Positions 15,449 through 22,837 of a stretch of DNA of 37,595 bases are shown piece by piece. Source of the stretch: a virus; IMG/VR virus record IMGVR_UViG_3300028883_000023, positions 1-37,595 of that record. One strand, given 5' to 3'. The notes beneath the pieces were generated by a model, which was not told where the DNA came from, searched no databases, and saw only the letters and a list, made by a program, of their open reading frames with translations. The position numbers and the translations under genes are program-made. Numbering within the stretch: position 1 is the first letter of the stretch; each line of letters begins with the position of its first letter.

Positions 15449-15915
15449 TATCTTCCCCAAATCAGCATAATCGCATCCCGACCATGCTCATTTGTTCTTT
15501 TCTTCCATTTAGTTACTTTCTCAAATCTTTCAGCATTCAATTTAGTACCCCCTTTAACAGGATGGCACAATTTAAAATCACAGCCCAAATCTGTCAAGAA
15601 ATCTTCCCAAATTTTTGCGTCTCTCTTTACTGATCCAGCACCCTGCATTTTACTATTTGAGTCCCGACCATACCATTTTCTGAGCCGTGCATCTTCAACG
15701 TAAACCTTCAGCCTATCACCAACCTGTGCATAATAGCCCATGACAATCTGCCATGCCCGGTGGATCATCATTGACCCGCAGAAAACGATGACTGATTTAT
15801 TTTTCAGGTTTTCATTGTATTTTGCAATTATCCCAACCCCGGTATTGACCCCTGTATCTATTCCGATTAATAATTCCTTCAGGTATTTATCATCAGCGTA
15901 TGGTGCTTGACACAT
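15448..15915 (-). CDS. RuvC-like Holliday junction resolvase
   Basis: 155 residues with the RNase H-fold resolvase signature: first acidic residue Asp20 in GIDTGVNTGVG, second Glu74 in VYVEDAR, and C-terminal HGRD (His144, Asp147). RuvC-type enzymes cut four-way junctions, and phage versions resolve replication and recombination branches before packaging. It sits between the DnaQ-like exonuclease and a zinc-binding mini-protein, within a recombination block that includes Rad52-like and SSB genes. Confidence 0.8.
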   Translation of the reverse strand: MCQAPYADDKYLKELLIGIDTGVNTGVGIIAKYNENLKNKSVIVFCGSMMIHRAWQIVMGYYAQVGDRLKVYVEDARLRKWYGRDSNSKMQGAGSVKRDAKIWEDFLTDLGCDFKLCHPVKGGTKLNAERFEKVTKWKKRTNEHGRDAIMLIWGR

Positions 15916-15921
15916 GATTAC

Positions 15922-16914
15922 CTACCTTGCCAGTGATCTTATTTCATTGACCTGCATAATTTCTCTTGATTTCATTCTAACAAAAGCACCACAGTTTTTG
16001 CATTGATGGCATTGATATTTTCCGGCAGGCGTAAAATAGGCTTTTCCGGTTGCCTGTAATTTATCCGACCCGCAATGCGAACAGTGATTTTCTTTGCCGT
16101 CCATGTATAGATTGAGGTTGGGATGTGACTTCATGTAAGGTCTTAACTTTAGGTATAACTCTTCCAGGATAGATGTATCATTCCCGCAATATTCGTACAT
16201 GGTTTGTAAGGCTGAGTCAACTATCTTCTTATCATATATGATAGACTCGATTACGTTCTTGTCATTTGTTTTGACTTCAGAGTGGACAGCTTCACCTATA
16301 CAATCCCGCCAGTATTGAAAGCCCATCTCATATTTACCTGGCAATCCAAATTTTCGACACAGCCAATCCAATTTATGGCTTTCCGCTCCGCAGCCGAATA
16401 TTCTTCTTGATTGTTTTAGTGTGTCTATAGTCTGGATAGGTGAATAAGGTGGAAGTCCATGCTTTATAAACATTCTGGCATTAGCTTTTTTAATGTCAAA
16501 ATTTTCTACATTATGACCGATAATAATATCCGCTTCGTCAAGAAACTTCCACAGGTCGTTACAGATATGCTGATCATCTTTTCCAATTGCTTCTTTAGCT
16601 GTCAATCTACCCCCGAAAACTTCATCACCAAATAGCCATTTGCCCCGCCAGCACAGCATAAACCATTCATTGACTATTTGCTGGATATGGATATAATCAT
16701 TACGCTTTAATTGCCAGACATAAACATCAACCGGGGCGGTCTCAATATCCAGTAACCCAATTTTAGCCGTTCTGTTATTAGTCAATCGTCTGTACTCTCT
16801 CTCATATCTATGAACAGACTCAATTTTCATATTTTCCAGCCTTGCCGTTTCTTCAATTCCATACTGGTCAATCAATCCCTGTATGTGAACCAATCTTGGA
16901 AATGCACTTGGCAT
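15922..16914 (-). CDS. DnaQ-like 3'-5' exonuclease with C-terminal zinc ribbon
   Basis: 330 residues. Residues 1-50 look like a helix-turn-helix (ETARLENMKIESVHRYEREYR). The exonuclease motifs are LDIET (Asp56, Glu58), GHNVENFD (133-140) and YCGNDTSIL near 240 (YxxxD). The last 60 residues hold CSHCG and CHQCKNCG, a zinc ribbon. This fits the RNase H-like PolB-exonuclease-related family, a stand-alone nuclease without a polymerase domain. AGGGGGAATT precedes the ATG. A repair or recombination role is likely. Confidence 0.75.
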   Translation of the reverse strand: MPSAFPRLVHIQGLIDQYGIEETARLENMKIESVHRYEREYRRLTNNRTAKIGLLDIETAPVDVYVWQLKRNDYIHIQQIVNEWFMLCWRGKWLFGDEVFGGRLTAKEAIGKDDQHICNDLWKFLDEADIIIGHNVENFDIKKANARMFIKHGLPPYSPIQTIDTLKQSRRIFGCGAESHKLDWLCRKFGLPGKYEMGFQYWRDCIGEAVHSEVKTNDKNVIESIIYDKKIVDSALQTMYEYCGNDTSILEELYLKLRPYMKSHPNLNLYMDGKENHCSHCGSDKLQATGKAYFTPAGKYQCHQCKNCGAFVRMKSREIMQVNEIRSLAR

Positions 16915-16923
16915 AATTCCCCC

Positions 16924-17724
16924 TTATTCAAATTCCAGCCTAAGCTGTTCTCTTTCATTATCAATTCTTTCTTTCGCTATTTCGCAGTATTCTTTCGATA
17001 TTTCACAACCAATCCAACGTCTATTGCTTCGTTCTGCCATCTTTGCTGTAGTTCCGCTTCCCATAAACGGGTCGAAAACAATGTCTCCTTCGTTTGACCA
17101 CGATACGATATGGTCATATGCAAGTTTCTCTGGGAATATTGCAGGATGTTCATAAGCTATTTTATCTTTTGTTACGTGTCTACCACCAACATCATATTTC
17201 CACACATTGCCTCTTGATTTAAGTGTAGATACTTTTTCTTGATATTTTTTCTTACCAGAATCTTTTCTTTGTTTTGGCTTTCTTTTATCCATATAAAGTT
17301 TTTTTTCTTTAAGACAATTAAATGTATTTATAGTTGATTTGGTGAACACGAACATATATTCAAATTCTTGTTGGTATCTTTTACAATTCTGATGCAACCA
17401 TTGTTTCTGATATATCATCGTATCGTGGAGATTAAATCCACATTCCATAAAATACAATGCTTGTCTAAAACTGCTTCCTGTTTCGCTTCCGTTTATGGTT
17501 GCGTCACCAACTACCCATACCACTACACCACCTTGCTTTGTAGTTCGATATAATTCCTTTGCCAGTTCTTCAAAGTTCCATGAATATCCTTTGTAGTCTC
17601 GCAGGTTATCATATGGCGGAGATGTTACTGTTAAATCGAATGTGTTATCATTTACTGTGTTTAGATATATTACATTGTCACAGCAAAATAGCTTTCCAGC
17701 CTCCGTTTCATAGTAGTGCTTCAT
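16924..17724 (-). CDS. DNA methyltransferase (beta-class, N4-cytosine/N6-adenine)
   Basis: 266 residues with motif IV TSPPYDN (SPPY at 35-38) preceding motif I DPFMGSGTT (218-226), the order that defines beta-class amino-methyltransferases. No cognate restriction gene is adjacent, so it is an orphan enzyme that probably shields phage DNA from host restriction or marks DNA for regulation. Start and stop overlap the neighbouring peptidase gene as ATGA. SPPY is found in both N4-C and N6-A enzymes, so the base modified cannot be decided. Confidence 0.85.
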   Translation of the reverse strand: MKHYYETEAGKLFCCDNVIYLNTVNDNTFDLTVTSPPYDNLRDYKGYSWNFEELAKELYRTTKQGGVVVWVVGDATINGSETGSSFRQALYFMECGFNLHDTMIYQKQWLHQNCKRYQQEFEYMFVFTKSTINTFNCLKEKKLYMDKRKPKQRKDSGKKKYQEKVSTLKSRGNVWKYDVGGRHVTKDKIAYEHPAIFPEKLAYDHIVSWSNEGDIVFDPFMGSGTTAKMAERSNRRWIGCEISKEYCEIAKERIDNEREQLRLEFE

Positions 17725-18125
17725 TCAATCACCCTTTCAACAATCCAATTCTCATTATATACCTGTCTCTTTCCTGACTTGGTTTTCCTGTAATCACAAT
17801 GTATGAACCCACTTGCCGGATAGACCCCGAAGCGGGTATAATCTGTGTATTTTATAAGTGCTTCAAGCAAGACCTGAATCTGCACATTGGCAGTCCAGTC
17901 AGTAGCACCAAACTCGCCGGGCAGAAAGCAGTGAGCACCTGTGCCACTCCTGCCTTTTTTCATATCCCACCATGAGGGACGGTAACCTGATTTTTCAGAG
18001 CACCAAATCCTAATCCCAGTCTCAGCCATAGTCCTTTCAATCGGGCGGATATGATATACCAAGATCAAATCAGCTATTCTGAGGCTAATCGGGTCTTGGG
18101 TTATACATAGATCTGATATGTTCAT
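17721..18125 (-). CDS. M15A-type peptidase (endolysin candidate)
   Basis: 134 residues with the signature of zinc D-Ala-D-Ala / L-Ala-D-Glu peptidases of the M15A type: SGYRP at 46-50, GTGAHC (His65), GATDW (Asp76) and GFIHCDYR (His109). The single compact catalytic domain without signal peptide fits a phage endolysin that cleaves peptidoglycan stem peptides. It is unusual in lying in the leftward early-type operon, upstream of a methyltransferase and over 5 kb from the holin candidates. It is the only clear muralytic enzyme seen. AAGGAGATATT precedes the ATG. Confidence 0.7.
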   Translation of the reverse strand: MNISDLCITQDPISLRIADLILVYHIRPIERTMAETGIRIWCSEKSGYRPSWWDMKKGRSGTGAHCFLPGEFGATDWTANVQIQVLLEALIKYTDYTRFGVYPASGFIHCDYRKTKSGKRQVYNENWIVERVIE

Positions 18126-18133
18126 AATATCTC

Positions 18134-18179
18134 CTTATAACGATGTGTCAACAGGGACGTTGGACACTGGCGTTATAAG
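18134..18179 (-). other. attC-like site with clear hairpin and bulged L'' base
   Basis: Coding strand: CTTATAAC / GTTATAAG outer boxes form a perfect 9-bp inverted pair with the flanking G/C. Inside, GTGTCCAAC pairs with GTTGACAC with one unpaired C in the left arm, and a 6-base loop. An extra base in L'' is the hallmark that gives attC its polarity. The gene stop TAA of the cassette lies in the R'' box. 46 bp in total. Confidence 0.7.
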
Positions 18180-18625
18180 CCATAAACATTTCCACCATTA
18201 TCTTGAATAATTTTAGTAAATTCATCTAATTTACAACCTGCCATTATTTTGATATTATCTTTCAAATATTTCGGAGAACATAACCAAGGAACTTCACCTT
18301 TGTTTATGTCTTCAACCGAATATGGTGAATTATAATGTCCTTCCGATGGTTCTTCTAAACATACATTGTCAATCGCAACTTTCTTTATTTCCCATCTTGG
18401 CGTTCCGTCTTCATTCCAATCTTCTGGAAATTTCTTGGCTCGGTCTGGTAAATCTTTTCTTGATGGCTCGTATGGTTCTCCTGCATTATGTTCGTATGGT
18501 CTATCATTCCAATCATCACCCCATTGTTCTGATAATTCTTGTGTTGTAAAGTAACACCAAGGCAGTTCTACATAACATAATTTAAAATTTTTCATATTTT
18601 TCTCCTTTCTATTTACGGCTTATAA
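18141..18625 (-). mobile_element. Integron-like gene cassette 3
   Basis: A 485-bp unit bounded by two complete attC-like sites (18620-18665 and 18134-18179). The coding-strand 5' end GTTATAAGCCGTAAAT and the inverse of its own 3' end GTTATAAGCCATAAAC agree at 14 of 16 positions. It holds one gene, co-oriented with the operon. This is the cleanest of the six units. Confidence 0.65.
18173..18595 (-). CDS. 140-residue phage-type protein of unknown function, cassette gene
   Basis: 140 residues, Trp/Asp/Pro-rich, with ELSEQWGDDWNDRPYEHNAG near 20-39 and NSPYSVEDINKGEVPWL near 88-104. I recognise this pattern as that of a widespread small phage protein without known function. No signal peptide or membrane helix. 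The stop lies inside the R'' box of the 3' attC-like site, as is common for integron cassette genes. The phage-type family suggests that cassettes and phages share this gene pool. Confidence 0.65.
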   Translation of the reverse strand: MKNFKLCYVELPWCYFTTQELSEQWGDDWNDRPYEHNAGEPYEPSRKDLPDRAKKFPEDWNEDGTPRWEIKKVAIDNVCLEEPSEGHYNSPYSVEDINKGEVPWLCSPKYLKDNIKIMAGCKLDEFTKIIQDNGGNVYGL

Positions 18626-18665
18626 CAAGTTGCTCCACGAAACGTGGTAGCTCCACACGTTATGC
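18620..18665 (-). other. attC-like site with clear hairpin
   Basis: Coding strand: R'' GCATAAC, GTGTGGA, left arm GCTACCACG, loop TTT, right arm CGTGGAGC, AACTT, R' GTTATAA. The arms pair except for one extra A in the left (L'') arm, again giving attC-like polarity. It follows the stop of the 18684-18980 gene by 18 bp. 46 bp end to end. Confidence 0.65.
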
Positions 18666-18683
18666 AAATCGGGAATTCAATTC

Positions 18684-18980
18684 CTAATCTGCACAATATT
18701 TTGCAATCTCTTTCTGCAATTGTGTCTTTGAGCCACTGGCATTTTTCAAGAAATAAGCCCAGAGAATCCCCTTCTCTTTATCAAACTTATCGTTTGGACT
18801 TGTCTTGACGACTGTTTTCGTTCCATCATCCCAAAAAACTATTGTTGCCGGTGGAATGAACACAACTCTGTCAATATGGGTTGTGGCATAACAACCATAA
18901 GTGATATATCTAAAAGCGTCATAATCGTCAGTAAAAATTTTTAGCCTTATCTCTGCTTTATTTCCCTTGACTGAAGCCAT
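18684..18980 (-). CDS. Common phage protein with TIVFWDDGTKTVV motif
   Basis: 98 residues from the ATG at 18980, chosen because AGGGGGATTT lies directly upstream; a longer frame overlaps the previous gene. The motif TIVFWDDGTKTVVKTSPNDKFDKEKGILWAY is familiar from many phage proteins of unknown function, where it is linked with a C-terminal helical tail. No catalytic residues are obvious. It precedes an attC-like site. Confidence 0.65.
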   Translation of the reverse strand: MASVKGNKAEIRLKIFTDDYDAFRYITYGCYATTHIDRVVFIPPATIVFWDDGTKTVVKTSPNDKFDKEKGILWAYFLKNASGSKTQLQKEIAKYCAD

Positions 18981-18988
18981 AAATCCCC

Positions 18989-19474
18989 CTAAGCCAAAAT
19001 CTCTATCTGGCTGCGTATTAGACATTTGATAATTGCATCTTCTTCATCATCGAAAACAGACCGTAGAAATTCAGTGTCAGTGATGTTTTCGATTATGTTA
19101 TACTTGGCGTCGTGGTTATCCTCATGTTCGTATTTATCTTTCAGCCAAGCCTGATCATTGATATTGATTACCAATCGTGCCCTGATATTCCCGAATTCTG
19201 GATAGCTCAATCGGTCATACATCTCCTTACACCAATTCTCATCATTGATATTCTTCAGCATAGCCGATTTAGCATTTAGCTTGTGTTCTGAGATAAAGTG
19301 TTCTTTCAGCCAGTCTTGATCAGTTATACGCTTTACAATCCCACAACGCAAATACCAATCTTCCTCTACTTCGTATGCTTGTTTGAGAAACTCCTGGTCT
19401 TTCGTGTGTTCAAGCAGTGGCAGTTTTTCAGATAAGCTTTTACCTGCTCTTTTGTATTTATCAATGTCATTCAT
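18989..19474 (-). CDS. HEAT-like repeat protein
   Basis: 161 residues from the ATG at 19474, with GGAAGG 5 bases upstream; an alternative ATG at 19498 adds eight residues. Four to five repeats of about 28 residues are visible, each with I-x-D-x-x-W/F-L-K (ITDQDWLKEHF, INDENWCKEMY, INDQAWLKDKY, ITDTEFLRSVF) followed by a helix. Such bihelical repeats form protein-binding superhelices. The start overlaps the preceding stop by 8 bp. Partner unknown. Confidence 0.6.
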   Translation of the reverse strand: MNDIDKYKRAGKSLSEKLPLLEHTKDQEFLKQAYEVEEDWYLRCGIVKRITDQDWLKEHFISEHKLNAKSAMLKNINDENWCKEMYDRLSYPEFGNIRARLVININDQAWLKDKYEHEDNHDAKYNIIENITDTEFLRSVFDDEEDAIIKCLIRSQIEILA

Positions 19475-19928
19475 GACAACCTTCCATAACTCTTGCATTT
19501 AACCTGCTACAATGCGGACAGGGGTCGTTGACATGAACATCATCAGTAACAGTTGACTCGAATTCAGTCCCGCAGAAATTACATTCACATTTATGCTTTT
19601 TCTCTGGGTCAAGCCGTGGTTCTTTGTGCAAATAATCTTGACTGATAGCATGATAATCAACACGGCTTGCAAGATCAAAAAGATCATAATCCGGTAGTCT
19701 AAAACGAAATTCGTTCTCATTCCATTCTATCTCTTGCCAATTAACCGATCTGACAACACATTTTTTAGTTTCTTCGTCATCAAACTCATAGTAATATACA
19801 ATGTCACCAGGATTAAATTCAGGTGCGTATTTGCCGAAAAAATCATTAATCCAGCCAGCAGTGTTGTCATCAGGAATAAGATTAATAACATCATTGGGTT
19901 TGAAGTGTGGTTTTAAGCTATCTAACAT
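19467..19928 (-). CDS. Zinc-ribbon protein with N-terminal SH3-like region
   Basis: 153 residues. The N-terminal half has a beta-rich stretch (FNPGDIVYYYEFDDEETKKCVVRSVNW) like small barrel domains. The C-terminus holds CECNFCGTE and CPHCSR, a four-cysteine zinc ribbon. AAGGAGTATAAA precedes the ATG. Overlaps the HEAT-like gene. Function unknown; nucleic-acid binding is plausible. Confidence 0.55.
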   Translation of the reverse strand: MLDSLKPHFKPNDVINLIPDDNTAGWINDFFGKYAPEFNPGDIVYYYEFDDEETKKCVVRSVNWQEIEWNENEFRFRLPDYDLFDLASRVDYHAISQDYLHKEPRLDPEKKHKCECNFCGTEFESTVTDDVHVNDPCPHCSRLNARVMEGCHE

Positions 19929-19950
19929 TTTATACTCCTTGTTTAGTTAT

Positions 19951-20172
19951 TTAATTATTCTCAACATATTCTACAATATGCCAAGTATATCCCGGATAAT
20001 CGGATATTAATGAGTCCCTTTTTATATATGCTTCTTCAAGTGTAAATTTAGCCGATTTCCAAATATCCTCAGCAAAACATAATCCATATCCATCATCTTC
20101 CTTTTCAAAGAAACTAATATCCTGCCAAATGTCATTAGATTCTATTCCCATTAAGATAAATTTCTTTTCCAT
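19951..20172 (-). CDS. Small acidic protein
   Basis: 73 residues, acidic, rich in aromatic residues (DIWQDISFFEKEDDGYGLCF; SDYPGYTWHIVEYV). No family recognised. The ATG lies 2 bp after the stop of the membrane-protein gene upstream, with only a weak GTGAG as ribosome binding site, so translation is probably coupled. Confidence 0.55.
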   Translation of the reverse strand: MEKKFILMGIESNDIWQDISFFEKEDDGYGLCFAEDIWKSAKFTLEEAYIKRDSLISDYPGYTWHIVEYVENN

Positions 20173-20174
20173 GA

Positions 20175-20615
20175 TTAACTCACATTCCAGTTTTCGCCGT
20201 CAAAAACCTTATGATATACCAACCAGAACCAGTAAAGGAACGCCTGCTGATCTTGGGTGAATGCACGACCAGAATAATAAGTATTACAGAATTGTTGGAT
20301 TGTTGTCCAGTCCTGATTATTGGCAAAATCGGTATAATCATCATAGATATTGTACTGACTGTCAATATAAGTAAGATAGAGATTTGATTTCATTGTATCG
20401 GTGATAACTTCATTCGGATAGTTTTTGACCATGAAAATGTCAATATCAACCATGCTTAGATATTTGTCGTTAAACGCAGATGTAAACGCATCTTGGAAAA
20501 AGCCCCTGCTCTTTTCGATATTCTGATCCTGCTTATTAAAATAATAACACCCGCTTGCAATTATGATAAAAGCAAGCATAACACCAATCAATAACGCAAA
20601 TAAATTATTTCTCAT
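20175..20615 (-). CDS. Membrane-anchored protein of unknown function
   Basis: 146 residues from the ATG at 20615 (GGAGGAAAAG upstream); a four-codon longer start exists. A single N-terminal hydrophobic helix (residues 4-22, NLFALLIGVMLAFIIIASGC) ends in SGCYY, which resembles a lipobox (IIASGC), so it may be a lipoprotein instead of a transmembrane protein. The rest is polar and Tyr/Asp/Gln-rich. The ATG overlaps the stop of the 57-residue membrane gene upstream. Confidence 0.6.
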   Translation of the reverse strand: MRNNLFALLIGVMLAFIIIASGCYYFNKQDQNIEKSRGFFQDAFTSAFNDKYLSMVDIDIFMVKNYPNEVITDTMKSNLYLTYIDSQYNIYDDYTDFANNQDWTTIQQFCNTYYSGRAFTQDQQAFLYWFWLVYHKVFDGENWNVS

Positions 20616-20785
20616 CTTTTCCTCCATTCGTCTCTTAGGACATTTTTAAATTTAGTTTCAATCCCTGTCAAGGATTTTGTTGCCCTGACCCAAAGATAGA
20701 CAATTAGAATAACTGCAATTATGATCAGAACAGCCCAGAGAATACCGAGCAGTGATTTGTCTGAAGCTGTGATTATGTTTATCAT
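20612..20785 (-). CDS. 57-residue single-pass membrane protein
   Basis: A short gene starting at 20785 after GGGAGGTTGAA. It has one long hydrophobic helix (about 12-32, LLGILWAVLIIIAVILIVYL) followed by a basic cytoplasmic tail (RATKSLTGIETKFKNVLRDEWRKR). The stop overlaps the next gene (ATGA). Together the two could form a small membrane complex. The gene directly follows the composite attC-like site of cassette 4. Confidence 0.55.
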   Translation of the reverse strand: MINIITASDKSLLGILWAVLIIIAVILIVYLWVRATKSLTGIETKFKNVLRDEWRKR

Positions 20786-20805
20786 TTCAACCTCCCTAAA
20801 TCTCA

Positions 20806-20843
20806 GTTATATACATTTTCTGCGCAGCATTCAATCGTTATAC
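20806..20843 (-). other. Composite attC-like site at 3' end of cassette 4
   Basis: Coding strand: R'' GTATAAC, GATTGAATG, palindrome CTGCGCAG, AAAATG, TATATAACTGAGAT. It shares CTGCGCAGAAAATG and TATAACTGAGAT with the site at 26972-27010. No R' GTT box. TTGAAT and TATAAC are 17 bp apart, so a promoter reading of this copy is also possible. Confidence 0.4.
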
Positions 20844-20846
20844 GCA

Positions 20847-21116
20847 TTAAGCATCGGTTATACTTAATCCGAGTAATCCAATTAAATCTATCATTTCATG
20901 TGATCCCCATTCATTTTCAATGTGAAATCCTGTTTCTGTTTCTGATAATATCTCCTGAATTTCTTTGTCGATAACTTGCACATTCCACCAGTTTCCATCT
21001 GCTCCAATAATTAGTGCGTCTTTGTGGTTCATTAATGTCTGTATTTTGTTTTTGAATGATAACTTGTTAAATTTCTTTGCTGCATCCTGATAATTTTGCA
21101 ATGTTTTTAATTCCAT
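20847..21116 (-). CDS. 89-residue protein, cassette gene
   Basis: 89 residues, soluble, with ALIIGADGNWWNVQVIDKEI in the middle and a C-terminal helix. No family recognised. AAGGATAAAATT precedes the ATG. The stop TAA is 2 bp from the R'' box. Sole gene of cassette 4, placed between SSB and a small membrane gene. Confidence 0.6.
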   Translation of the reverse strand: MELKTLQNYQDAAKKFNKLSFKNKIQTLMNHKDALIIGADGNWWNVQVIDKEIQEILSETETGFHIENEWGSHEMIDLIGLLGLSITDA

Positions 21117-21139
21117 AATTTTATCCTTTTAATTAATGC

Positions 21140-21189
21140 GTATAACAAGGCGTTCAGCGTGTCTACGCTGAACCACCCGACCGTTAAGG
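21140..21189 (-). other. attC-like site with perfect 8-bp hairpin
   Basis: Coding strand: R'' CCTTAAC, GGTCGGGTG, GTTCAGCG-tagaca-CGCTGAAC, GCCTT, R' GTTATAC. The inner stem is perfect over 8 bp. The R'' box is degenerate. It follows the SSB stop by 11 bp; the R' half belongs to cassette 4. A Rho-independent terminator is unlikely because no T run follows. Confidence 0.6.
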
Positions 21190-21202
21190 TGCAATCTCTC
21201 CG

Positions 21203-21613
21203 CTAAAATGGAACATCTTCATCAGTTACGGCTTCTTGCTGCTTGTCCGGCTCTTGCTGGCTAACATCTTCCCCTTTTTCCAGGAAACTAACCTTATTAG
21301 CAACGATCTCAGTTATCTTTCTATTCTGGTTGTTTCTATCCTGATAAGATCTGGTCTGCAAATATCCCTCAACAATGACAGGGCTGCCTTTATAGAGATT
21401 TTCTGCACACTTCCCAGCCCTTTTATCCCAAACAACCACATCGATATAACTGGTTTCCTGTTGCCATTCTCCATCTTTCTGGTAGCTTCGGTCAAAAGCT
21501 AAAGACAGCTTCGCAACCGCTGTCCCGTTGGGTGTATATTTCAATTCAATGTCTCTGGTCAACCGACCGGAGATTATGATACTGTTGATCCGTGGTAATC
21601 TTAATTCACTCAT
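21203..21613 (-). CDS. ssb: Single-stranded DNA-binding protein
   Basis: 136 residues from the ATG at 21613 (AGGAGAGTAAG upstream); a longer frame intrudes on the neighbour and is not used. OB-fold hallmarks: INSIIISGRLTRDIELKYTPNGTAVAKLSLAF near 10-40, SYIDVVVWDKRAGKCAENLYKGSPVIVEGYLQTRSY, and the acidic tip ending DEDVPF that recruits partner proteins. It acts with the adjacent Rad52-like protein in phage recombination and replication. Confidence 0.95.
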   Translation of the reverse strand: MSELRLPRINSIIISGRLTRDIELKYTPNGTAVAKLSLAFDRSYQKDGEWQQETSYIDVVVWDKRAGKCAENLYKGSPVIVEGYLQTRSYQDRNNQNRKITEIVANKVSFLEKGEDVSQQEPDKQQEAVTDEDVPF

Positions 21614-21623
21614 CTTACTCTCC

Positions 21624-21986
21624 TCACATTTGTTTTTGTCTTTCCATTTCAGTTTTACGATATGAAAGTATTGACTGATAGGCATTTACTTTTGCCTTTA
21701 ATGACTCAATTTTGCTGAGTTGGTATTTCAGAATTCCCTCTGCTATTATAAGGTTTTTCTTGAATTCTGCGACAATGCCTTTAGCTGTTTTGTCTATTAT
21801 ACTTATCGGCATATTATCAGCTTTGAGCCGAGCTATTTCCAAGCCCAATTGCTTATCATATATAGCTTGTACTTCAGCAAGTTTATCATACAGATCCGGC
21901 AATCCCTCAACTGCTGTAGAATAATCATTAAAAGCCTTGAAAATCCCGGTCATTGCCTGTTCTGGGGTTATGTCTATCTGGCTCAT
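21624..21986 (-). CDS. Helical protein between Rad52-like and SSB genes
   Basis: 120 residues, almost wholly alpha-helical with heptad character (YDKLAEVQAIYDKQLGLEIARLKAD; LKYQLSKIESLKAKVNAYQ). No family recognised. The start overlaps the stop of the Rad52-like gene (TAATGA), suggesting a functional partner in the recombination block. Confidence 0.6.
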   Translation of the reverse strand: MSQIDITPEQAMTGIFKAFNDYSTAVEGLPDLYDKLAEVQAIYDKQLGLEIARLKADNMPISIIDKTAKGIVAEFKKNLIIAEGILKYQLSKIESLKAKVNAYQSILSYRKTEMERQKQM

Positions 21987-22837
21987 TATTTCAACCCCAT
22001 ATCCCTTGAAATCCGGTCAAATTCTTTTGTTAAACTTTTTGCCTCTTTTATAGTAACTTCAAGGATTTGATTTTTATATGTTTCTTTGAGCTTAGATGTA
22101 AGATGGGGTCTTAATCTAAGGTAGTAGTCAACCAGATCAAGTTTCTTTATGATAAGATTAATATCATCTTTTGAAACGGCTGATTTGGCATCACCATGAA
22201 ATATCCGCCCAGTTTCTTCAGAAATCTTTTCTTTTTCAAGAGCTAAATCAATTTGAGCATGAGCATCATCAATCATTAATTGCAAATCTTCCGGTGACGT
22301 ATATTTTGGTTTTTTGCTGTCAGGTTCTTCACTATACTCATCTTTGTTTTGGTTTTCTGCGTTCATCTTATTGTTTATGTAATCGGTTAAATCTTTTATT
22401 TTCTTACCATGTTTATCAACCGGGATTGCTTTATTATTTATGTTTTCAGCATTAAGCCAGACGCCGGACATTCTGTAAACGTCTCTAAATATACCCCATT
22501 TAACACCAGCCAATTTTAAAGCGTCAGATGCTTCGCCCTTAAGCTTAATATTATCATCATTATTATAATTCTCAACCTCAACACCGGCACCCCATTTCCA
22601 CAACCAGCCATCTTCAATCTTTATGCCGATCCCACAGAACATGGTGTTTTTGACCTGCTTGTAATCATCTTGCCACCCGGTAGGGGTAAGGACATTGTCA
22701 AGCCTATCTTCTAAATCACGGGCATCAAAATAAGGTACGCAAAATACGGATGTTTTAGGTCTATTTGAATTGTTTATCTTCCACTTATATTCTGGTAATG
22801 GTTCTCTGAGTTTACCCCAATCAATATTATTTTCCAT
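21986..22837 (-). CDS. Rad52-like single-strand annealing protein
   Basis: 283 residues from the ATG at 22837, preceded by GGGGGATAAAG. Residues 1-115 match the Rad52/Rad22 family core: DARDLEDRLDNVLTPTGWQDDYK, CGIGIKIEDGWLWKWGAG, and KGEASDALKLAGVKWGIFRDVYRM. The C-terminal half is charged and helical and probably binds partners. Such proteins anneal complementary single strands coated by SSB, and adjacency to SSB and RuvC-like genes supports a recombination-dependent replication or repair role. Confidence 0.75.
   Translation of the reverse strand: MENNIDWGKLREPLPEYKWKINNSNRPKTSVFCVPYFDARDLEDRLDNVLTPTGWQDDYKQVKNTMFCGIGIKIEDGWLWKWGAGVEVENYNNDDNIKLKGEASDALKLAGVKWGIFRDVYRMSGVWLNAENINNKAIPVDKHGKKIKDLTDYINNKMNAENQNKDEYSEEPDSKKPKYTSPEDLQLMIDDAHAQIDLALEKEKISEETGRIFHGDAKSAVSKDDINLIIKKLDLVDYYLRLRPHLTSKLKETYKNQILEVTIKEAKSLTKEFDRISRDMGLK

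Larger units (their letters stand above)
20804..21145 (-). mobile_element. Integron-like gene cassette 4
   Basis: A unit of about 340 bp between the SSB gene's attC-like site (21140-21189) and the composite site at 20806-20843. The coding-strand 5' end GTTATACGCATTAA (21133-21146) is a 14-bp perfect inverse match of its own 3' end (20837-20850). The right boundary is approximate because the crossover in the composite site is unclear. Confidence 0.55.

Noticed and set aside
21140-21189. Hairpin after ssb read as a Rho-independent terminator
   Set aside because: The 8-bp stem is strong but no T run follows on the coding strand; flanking R''/R' boxes favour an attC-like site.
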